DNA of 64,000 nt, from contig QIAN01000268.1 in assembly GCA_003225005.1 (NCBI GenBank), positions 49,262-113,261 of the forward strand, written 5' to 3'. The position numbers and the translations under genes were made by a program. Shown here one piece after another: positions 57,219 through 64,000 of this stretch (position 1 is the first letter of the stretch; every line of letters begins with the position of its first letter). The DNA is from Acidobacteriota bacterium. Its GTDB lineage: Bacteria; Acidobacteriota; Terriglobia; Terriglobales; Acidobacteriaceae. A model generated the notes under the pieces. It saw nothing but the letters and a program-made list of their open reading frames with translations, did not search any database and was not told the DNA's origin.

Positions 57219-58505
57219 ATGACGGCGGGAGGAGGTGCAATTCCGAAAGCTCGTTGGGTTCGAATCCTCCCTGGCACCGTTCTGATTTATGTCCTCGCCT
57301 ACATGGACCGCATGAATATCAGCTTGGCGATGGCTGGGGGAATCAATAGAGATTTACATCTATCGATGACGCTGTCTGGCCTTGCCGCGGGAGTCTTCTT
57401 CATCGGATACATGCTCCTGCAGGTTCCGGCGGGTCATATCGCGGAACACCTAAGCGCCAAGAAATACGTCTTGTGGTCCATACTGGCCATGGGCATGGTT
57501 TCGTTTCTTACCGGGTTTGTGCAAAATGGCGTGCAGCTCATCGGGATGCGATTTCTTTTGGGCGTCGCTGAAGGCGGGATCTATCCTGCGCTGCTGATAG
57601 TCGTCAGCAATTGGTTTCCCAGTAAAGAAATTGGCCGCGCGAACGCTGTTTTTCTAGCCAGTCTACCTCTGTCCACAGTTCTTACCAATCCGATCTCGGG
57701 TTGGCTCGTATCCAGATATGACTGGCGTTGAATGTTCGTTGTGGAAGGTGGCCTGTCTATTTTGCTGGTCCTATTGTGGCTACCGATGATCAGCGATCGG
57801 CCTGGGCAAGCGAAATGGATATCTTTGGAAGAGAAGAACTACTTGGAAGAAACGTTGGAAGCCGAGCGTTTGGCCAGCGAACGCCGTTTCCAGCCCCAAG
57901 CCGGCGCCGATTGGTCTTACAAGCGTCTACTGCGGGACAAAAATCTTTGGCTGATGACATTCATTGTCATTTGCTACACCACCGGGCAGTATGGCTACTC
58001 TATTTGGCTCCCGACTCTGCTCTCGGGACTAACGCGAATGAGCTTAGGAAAGGTAGGCTGGCTGTCCTCTCTACCGTTTCTGGTTGCATTGGGCGGATTA
58101 TACGTTTTCGGCGCCTTGTCCGACAAACGCCGCAACCGTCGTCTCTGGACATCAGTTTCGTTGGCCAGTTTTTCATTCAGCCTGTTGCTAGCGACCTGGT
58201 TCACACGCTGGGCATGGTTTGCCTTTGCTTTGCTGGTGTTTACAGGATTTTTCTTAAAAGCCATGCAGAGCCCTTTCTGGGCCATGCCTGCGTTGCTTTT
58301 CCCACCGGGATTCTCGGGCGGAGCGCGCGGTTTTATCAATGCCGTCGGAAACCTAGGAGGCTTTGTTGGTCCACTTCTGGTCGGCTGGTCCGTGACTCTC
58401 ACTGGCAAAATGCAGTATGGCAGCTACTGTCTTGTTCTCGCCTTACTGGCGGGTGCGGGGATTACTCTGCTGCTGCCCACACTGACGACGGGGCGAGAGA
58501 ACTGA
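57219..58505 (+). pseudogene. MFS transporter (ACS/sugar-acid type) with one in-frame TGA
   Basis: Reading through the TGA at 57729-57731 gives a 428-residue protein in a single frame. First half: YVLAYMDRMNISLAMAGG near 25, FFIGYMLLQVPAGHIAEHLSAKK and GVAEGGIYPALLIVVSNWFP, ending SRYDWR. Then the stop, and MFVVEGGLSILLVLLWLPMI continues. Related carriers have a Trp in the DWRWMF position, so TGG to TGA is the simplest explanation. The second half adds six helices with RLLRDKNLWLMTFIVICYTTGQYGYSIWLPT. The family (anion:cation symporters, D-galactonate/glucarate type) fits sugar-acid uptake. ATG at 57219. Confidence 0.85.
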
Positions 58506-60651
58506 CACCTGTCCCGTTCTGGCATTTGCCCACGCCGGGCTTACCTACCAGCGGTGATTTCGGAACCTACTCTTTTAGCGCGCAACAGATTGCCAATGAG
58601 AATTTTTTCACGACTCGAGTGGATCATTCGATTGCAACGAAGGACGAACTTGCCGGCACTTACGTCTTCGACAACGCACCCTACACGCTCCCGGATGGGC
58701 TGAATATTACCTTGTAGGGGTATCTCGTGCGTCAAACCTTCGCTCTGGCAGAGACCCATGTTTTCAGCCCAAGCCTGCTGAACGCGTTCCACGTTGGATT
58801 CAATCGCGTGAGGACATATAACAATAAGGGAGTGAGCGCGATTAATCCGCTCGGCAAAGACAGTTCTCTCGCCTCGACTCCGGGAGAAAATGCAGCCCGG
58901 GTACAGGTACCGGGACTCGCTTCGCTTCCGGGCGGCGTCGGGGCAGTGGATTACTTTACCCATGGCTGGAATTCGTACCGGGCATACGATGACGCGTTTC
59001 CTACCCGAGGCGTTCACAGCTTCAAGTTTGAGCGGCTGCGGAATACATCCGATCCAATTCGACGGGATTTTCTGATGTTGCGGGAAACTGGTCTTTCAAT
59101 ACTTTTTCGGACTTCCTGACGAACAATCCTGCCCATTTTGATTCCGCTTTAATAATCCGCGTCACTACGCAACGTTCGCCAAACGATCTTCGGCACTTAC
59201 GTGCAAGACACCTGGAAAATACGACCAAATTTGAATCTGGATTTTGGTTTGCGCTACGAGATGGCGACCGTTCCTTCCGAGGTGCACGGGAAGTTCGTTT
59301 CCCTGCGGAACCTGACCGACACCCAACCGAGAGTCGGGAAGCAGGTCTTCGGCAACCCAACGTTGCGCAACTTTGAACCTCGGCTCGGTTTTGCGTGGTC
59401 TCCCTTCAGTGACTCGAAAACCGTGGTCCACGGCGGGGTTGGTCTTTTCGACGTACTACCGCTTCCCTATGTGGTTCAACTGTTACAAGTTCGGCCCGCC
59501 CCCTTCAACTCAATCGGAGGTCTAAATTCGGGACTCGCGGGGACGTTTTATACAGGCGCATATTCTCTGCTTACCCCCAACACCTTGGCCTCGACCTTTA
59601 TCCAACAGAATCCGAAGCGGAATTACGTAGCAACCTGGCACCTCAACGTGCAAAGGGAAGTCACTCCGAACTTCGCTTTCATTGTTGGGTGCGTTGGCTC
59701 GCGCGGTGTGCATCAGCAGTTCAAGGTTGACGATGCGGACATGACTCTGCCGACATTGACCTCGGCGGGCTACGTGTTCCCTTACTCTACAACTGGAACT
59801 CCGCCGCCCACTTTGAATCCCAACTTTAGTGCCATTGGCTCGCTGTGGTGGGACGGTCACTCGTCGTACGACGGACTCCAAGTGGGGGCGACCAAGAGGC
59901 TAAGCCGGGGCTTCCAATTTAAGGCATCCTACACCTAGTCGAAAACCATCGACGACAACTCGACCGGCGCTGGCGCCGATTCCTTCAACAATTCCTTCAG
60001 TAGTCTGCACTGGTATGACTTGCGGTTAAATAAGTCGCTCGCTGACTTCAACACGCCCCGCGTGCTGGTGGCAAGCATTACCTGGGACTTGCCGAACCCC
60101 AAGATGTCCTCGGTTGTCGGTGAGAAGGTGTTGGGCGGATGGGAGATGGGAGCCATTTTCACTGCGCATGACGGCCAACCTTTCAGCGAACTACTTTCCG
60201 GCGACGTGGTGGGACAAAATAGCAGCGATCCATTTTCATTCCCCGAACGTCTGACAGGCCCCGGGTGCAATACGCTGGTAAATCCCGGCAACAGAGACAA
60301 CTACGTAAAGACTCAGTGCTTTTCGGTGCCGACTGCTCCCACGCAAGCTTTTTACAACACGTATTGCAATCCTGCCACGCCGTTTCCAACATGCAGCAAT
60401 CTTCTGGGCAATGCGAGGCGCAATATCCTCGCCAGTCCAGGCTACAAGAATTTCGACTTCTCGCTCTACGAGAACACACGAATTACCGAGCGAGAGTGGA
60501 CACGCAATTCTGCGCCGAGTTTTTCAATGTGTTGAATCACCCGAACTTCCAAGGGCCGTTCGATACCAACACGATCGATCAACCGGGTGCGCTGCTACAC
60601 ACGATTGGGGATGCCCGCGACATTCAATTTGCGCTTAAAGTCATTTTCTAG
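58506..60651 (+). pseudogene. Oar-like TonB-dependent receptor, 3' part with several lesions
   Basis: It lacks the signal, carboxypeptidase-regulatory and plug domains; coding similarity begins right after the MFS stop. Segments in order: FSAQQIANENFFTTRVDHSI, DELAGTYVF, then a TAG (58715) and ALAETHVFSPSLLNAFHVGFNRV. Next is DTWKIRPNLNLDFGLRYEM in another frame, WHLNVQREVTPNFAF, DGLQVGATKRLSRGFQFKASYT followed by TAG (59938). The last parts are WDLPNPKMSS, LLGNARRNILASPGYKNFDFSLYENT, another shift, and AEFFNVLNHPNFQGPF to the terminal KVIF*. The final Phe and beta-strand pattern are those of outer-membrane barrels. At least four lesions. Confidence 0.85.
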
Positions 60652-60672
60652 AGCGGGGAGCAAAAGAGTCTG

Positions 60673-60696
60673 GTTGTCCTACAAGTCTTGACAACT
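60673..60696 (+). promoter_or_regulatory. inverted repeat before the GntR gene
   Basis: GTTGTC...GACAAC (perfect 6-bp arms) overlapping TTGACAACT, which is shared with the MFS upstream region. FCD-type regulators often bind TTGTC...GACAA-like sites; TTGACA could also be a -35 box. Confidence 0.4.
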
Positions 60697-60841
60697 AAGG
60701 GCGCAGAGCCGAACATGAACTTCAGGACACTGGGCGCATTTGTATCTTTAGGAGAACCGCCGGATGAGTCGCGAGTTACAAACTGCTGAGCGGCAGAGAT
60801 TGCGTAGGCACCGCGCCGGGATCTCTCGTAGAGTCTTTGAA

Positions 60842-61576
60842 ATGACTGACACACTCATTAAGGAACCCGTGGCCGTCGAAGATGTTTCCGGGCGCTACGC
60901 CGACAGGGTATACGAAGAGATACTCGGGCAGATCGTTGCTGGGGATTTTAAGATCGGCGACCGGCTGCCATCGGAGAATCAAATCAGTACGGAACACGAG
61001 GTCTCCCGTGCGGTAGTGCGCGAAGCGCTGGCCCGTCTCTATGCGGACGGCGTTACTGTAACTCGTCGCGGCGCTGGGACCTACGTACAGCGTCAACCTG
61101 GGCGCGAATTCCTACGATTGTCTCCTATCGGTGGCGTGGCTGATCTAATGCGCTGCTTTGAGTTCCGCATCGGGCTTGAGGGTGAAGCAGCATCACTGGC
61201 GGCGCAAAGAAGAACAGAAGAGCAGCTGGCGGCCATAGAAGAAGCTTTCGAGGAATTGAACCGCATCAATGCCACCGGCCAGGTCGGGATTCAAGAAGAC
61301 ATCCGCTTCCATGCGGCGATTGCCGCGGCGAGCCGCAATCAGCTATTTATTCAAACCTTGGAGGCCCTCGCAATTCACGTCGTGAATGGAATGAAGATTA
61401 CCCGAACTCTCTCCCTTACGCGCAGCAAAAAGCGGCTCGCACTGGTACAAGATGAGCACCGCCGCGTAGTGGAGGCCATTCGAGAATCCGACGTAGAACA
61501 TGCACGCGAGGCCATGCGAGCGCATATTTCCAACGCCAAAAATCGCGTGCTTGATGACAGCACGGAACCGTCCTGA
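60842..61576 (+). CDS. FadR/GntR-family transcriptional regulator (FCD type)
   Basis: 244 aa from the ATG at 60842; the track start is 26 codons upstream. N-terminal winged helix: ADRVYEEILGQIVAGDFKIGDRLPSENQI near 20-50, VSRAVVREALARLYADGVTVTRRGAGTYV near 55-85. C-terminal FCD helical domain with metal/ligand residues in FEFRIGLEGEAASLAA, FHAAIAAASRN and HRRVVEAI. FCD regulators usually repress sugar-acid or organic-acid catabolism. It is adjacent to a sugar-acid dehydratase and an MFS carrier, its likely targets. Confidence 0.92.
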   Translation: MTDTLIKEPVAVEDVSGRYADRVYEEILGQIVAGDFKIGDRLPSENQISTEHEVSRAVVREALARLYADGVTVTRRGAGTYVQRQPGREFLRLSPIGGVADLMRCFEFRIGLEGEAASLAAQRRTEEQLAAIEEAFEELNRINATGQVGIQEDIRFHAAIAAASRNQLFIQTLEALAIHVVNGMKITRTLSLTRSKKRLALVQDEHRRVVEAIRESDVEHAREAMRAHISNAKNRVLDDSTEPS

Positions 61577-61637
61577 AGACTATCTTTGACCAACAATCCG
61601 GACACTCATCGGGCTTGTTACGTCTCCGATCAAAACG

Positions 61638-63383
61638 ATGACCAAAGCGCGCAAGACGCCTGAACAGCTGAGAAGCCATCGCTGGTATGGCGTGGACGAT
61701 CTGCGTTCTTTTGGCCATCGCTCACGAACGGCACAGATGGGCTACACGGCGTCCGATTATATGGGCAAGCCGGTGATTGCCATCGTCAACACCTGGAGCG
61801 AGATTAATCCTTGTCACTCGCACTTTAAAGAACGCGCCGAGGAAGTAAAGCGAGGCATCTGGCAGGCTGGCGGCTTTCCGGTGGAGATGCCTGTGATGAC
61901 ACTCTCCGAGCCCTTCCAAAAACCGACGACGATGTTGTACCGAAACTTCCTAGCCATGGAGGTGGAGGAAGTTTTGCGTTCCTATCCTTTCGATGGCGCT
62001 GTGCTGATGGGTGGGTGCGACAAAACAACGCCGGGGCTGCTCATGGGCGCGTTCAGCATGGACCTGCCGACGATTTACTTGCCGGCTGGACCAATGCTGC
62101 GCGGCAACTGGAACGGCCGCGTCCTCGGCAGTGGCACGGACACCTGGAAATACGCCGCGGAATTGAAGGCGGGGAAGATCACGAACATGGAATGGAAAAG
62201 CATCGAGACGGGCATCGCGCGATCAGCCGGCCATTGCATGACGATGGGTACGGCCTCGACGATGACCAGCGCGGCGGAAGCGCTCGGCCTAACGTTGCCG
62301 GGATTTTCGTCCATTCCGGCGGTGGACTCCCGCCATGCGCAGTATGCCTCGCTGACCGGTAAAAGGATCGTGGAAATGGTTTGGGAGGACCTGAAACCTT
62401 CCGACTTCCTCACCGACAAATCTTTCGACAACGCGATCACGACAGTGCTGGCTCTGGGTGGCTCGACCAATTCGATCGTCCATCTGATTGCCCTGGCGCG
62501 CCGCGCGGGGTTGACCTTGACGCTTGATCGCTTTGATGAACTGGCACGCCGCACGCCCGTACTGGCAAATATCCGCCCCGCCGGAGAATTCTTAATGGAG
62601 GATTTTTATTATGCGGGTGGGCTCTCGGCGTTGATGGCGGAACTAGAGGATCTGGTTGACACTACGCAAAGAACAGTAAACGGAATGTCCGTCGGAGAAA
62701 ATATCCGCGACGCGCAGATTTATAACGATGCAGTGATTCGCCGACGTTCAAATCCGTTGGTCGAACACGATGGGCTCGCAGTGTTGCGCGGAAATCTGGC
62801 CCCCGATGGAGCGGTCATTAAACCCCCGGCAATGGAATCGCACCTTAAATTGCACACCGGCCCCGCCATCGTATTCCGCGACTACAACGACATGGCGGCG
62901 CGGATCGATGACCCAAAACTTCCGGTTACTGCCGAGTCAGTCATCGTGCTGCAAAATGCAGGGCCGGTTGGCGCGCCCGGGATGCCGGAATGGGGCCAAT
63001 TACCAATTCCGGAGAAGCTCCTGAAAGCCGGAGTGCGCGACATGGTCCGTATCTCCGATGCGCGCATGAGTGGCACCAGCTACGGAGCCTGCGTGCTGCA
63101 TGTGTCGCCGGAATCTTTTGTGGGGGGACCGCTCGCACTGGTGCGCGATGGCGATTTAATCGAGCTCGACGTGGCCGCCCGCAGGCTGAGTCTTCTCGTT
63201 TCGGAAGAGGAATTAGCGCGGAGGAAGGCCGCGTGGACAGCGCCGAAGCCGAGATTTGCGCGCGGTTATGGCGTATTGAACCAGCTCCACGTGCTGCAAG
63301 CCGACAAAGGTTGCGATTTTGACTTTCTGGAAGAGCCGCCGCGGGAGCAAGCAGCGAGCACAGCAGACCCTGAAATCCACTAG
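61638..63383 (+). CDS. sugar-acid (pentonate-type) dehydratase, IlvD/Edd family
   Basis: 581 aa, intact. It removes water from an aldonic acid to give a 2-keto-3-deoxy acid. Iron-sulfur ligands are visible in INPCHSHF (near residue 58), [11 protein letters not shown] (near 128) and [14 protein letters not shown] (near 200), the three-cysteine set of the [2Fe-2S] branch. [22 protein letters not shown] near 155 is typical of L-arabonate/D-xylonate dehydratases. [19 protein letters not shown] near 475 holds the active-site Ser region. It follows the GntR gene by ~60 bases, so the two are probably co-transcribed. Arabonate versus xylonate or another acid cannot be settled. Confidence 0.92.
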   Translation: MTKARKTPEQLRSHRWYGVDDLRSFGHRSRTAQMGYTASDYMGKPVIAIVNTWSEINPCHSHFKERAEEVKRGIWQAGGFPVEMPVMTLSEPFQKPTTMLYRNFLAMEVEEVLRSYPFDGAVLMGGCDKTTPGLLMGAFSMDLPTIYLPAGPMLRGNWNGRVLGSGTDTWKYAAELKAGKITNMEWKSIETGIARSAGHCMTMGTASTMTSAAEALGLTLPGFSSIPAVDSRHAQYASLTGKRIVEMVWEDLKPSDFLTDKSFDNAITTVLALGGSTNSIVHLIALARRAGLTLTLDRFDELARRTPVLANIRPAGEFLMEDFYYAGGLSALMAELEDLVDTTQRTVNGMSVGENIRDAQIYNDAVIRRRSNPLVEHDGLAVLRGNLAPDGAVIKPPAMESHLKLHTGPAIVFRDYNDMAARIDDPKLPVTAESVIVLQNAGPVGAPGMPEWGQLPIPEKLLKAGVRDMVRISDARMSGTSYGACVLHVSPESFVGGPLALVRDGDLIELDVAARRLSLLVSEEELARRKAAWTAPKPRFARGYGVLNQLHVLQADKGCDFDFLEEPPREQAASTADPEIH

Positions 63384-63419
63384 AGAGTTGCCCGCGGACC
63401 TATCCAAAGTGTCAAAGTA

Positions 63420-64000
63420 ATGGCCGCGATCTTGCAAATGTGGGCCGGTGTGCGTCAGACCGCCAACATATCGGTATTGCGCACTGTCGTGGGTCTCAAT
63501 GCCCAGCCCACTATAGGTCCACAGTTGCCGCTTGCTGCGGAACCGGTGCGGGGTTTGCATCAGCGCAATCAATCTCGCCGCTCGAATCGGACCGATACAG
63601 GGAATCTGGCGCAGCAGTTTCGCAGCCTTATGTTTCCGGCTCTCGGCCAAAAACTCGGGTCGCACCTCGCGCCGCAAGGCCTGCAATCCATCCAGCTGTT
63701 GATAGAGCAGCTCCGCTCGGCGCCGCACCCCGGCTTGTGGAAGCTTGCTCAACCATTCTTCCCGATAGCGCGCGGCATAAACGCGGGTGCCAGCACAGGG
63801 AATGCCCCAGCCTCGATACACGGCCTTAAGCCGATTCATGACCCGGGTTAAATCCTTGCCGATGGTCTGATAACTCCGCCCCAACTCGCGCAGCGTCCGG
63901 AGTCCATTTTCTCCGTGGTAGACCGGTCGCAGCATTCCGCTGCGCAGCAACTCGGCCAGCTTGCGCGCATCCACTTTGTCACTCTTGCTGCCCTCCTTTA
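63420..64000 (-). mobile_element. IS110-family transposase, truncated at both visible ends
   Basis: The frame is open to the window edge (KEGSKSDKVDARKLAELLRSG), then RTLRELGRSYQTIGKDLTRVMNRLKA and the Transposase_20-type segment LLRQIPCIGPIRAARLIALMQTPHRFRSKRQLWTYSGLGIETHDS near 63480-63620. These are the DEDD-domain tail and C-terminal domain of IS110 transposases. After SAQYRYVGG the usual C-terminal ~60 residues are absent, and the frame runs on antisense into the dehydratase gene, so the element has lost its right part. The N-terminal part lies outside the window. Confidence 0.88.

Overview
The window reads as a chromosomal segment of a Gram-negative, respiring soil-type bacterium, most likely Acidobacteriota (Koribacter/Sulfotelmatobacter-like Terriglobia). 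This is inferred from gene content: an Oar-like TonB receptor, a GH144-type glucanase, a Tes-like radical SAM protein, atpZ-atpI-atpB-atpE apart from the other ATP synthase genes, and many small intergenic palindromes. No rRNA, tRNA or CRISPR array was recognised. All names rest on reading translations by eye; no database search was run.

Layout. 1-4.6 kb: tail of an alpha-glucan phosphorylase, a 762-aa radical SAM protein related to tetraether/membrane-spanning lipid synthases, and a remnant of a beta-propeller gene. 4.7-17.3 kb: complex I genes nuoA, C, D, H, J, K, L, M, N. None of the Fe-S or flavin subunits (B, E, F, G, I) is present. A small PH-domain gene and a frameshifted phosphodiesterase gene separate nuoA from nuoC, and three related palindromic elements sit in the nuoJ-K-L-M junctions. 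17.4-20.1 kb: a GNAT gene, then atpZ, atpI, atpB and atpE, closed by a terminator. 20.2-25.9 kb: a large helical-repeat/PilZ protein, a CHAD-HD fusion, a broken small gene and a putative PD-(D/E)XK nuclease. 26.4-29.4 kb: dnaX-ebfC-recR on the minus strand. 29.6-38.8 kb: STAS protein, YeiH-type exporter, alkyltransferase-like protein, AhpD-like protein, HemQ, GH144-like enzyme and a large exported protein of unknown function.

38.9-60.7 kb is an accessory region with much gene decay: fragments of an AraC regulator and an F420-dependent reductase, a kinase-TolB-TPR gene with three lesions, and frameshifted amidohydrolase, PLP-enzyme and alpha/beta-hydrolase genes. It also holds an MFS gene with a single in-frame TGA and a wrecked TonB receptor. 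Intact genes lie among them: aldo/keto reductase, SDR, DinB-like protein, BlaI/M56 pair, epoxide hydrolase, BKACE, SMP-30 lactonase, a clan-A-like glycosidase and a RidA protein. 60.8-64 kb: a FadR-type regulator, an intact sugar-acid dehydratase of the IlvD/Edd family, and a truncated IS110 transposase running off the end.

How the genes work together. The nuo and atp blocks together encode proton-pumping membrane modules. The glycosidases, lactonase, sugar-acid dehydratase, MFS carrier, TonB receptor and GntR regulator look like a polysaccharide/sugar-acid utilisation locus that has partly decayed. The RidA protein and the adjacent PLP enzyme both carry twin-arginine signals, which suggests an exported two-enzyme pair. 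BlaI-like boxes before both blaI and the amidohydrolase suggest a small regulon.
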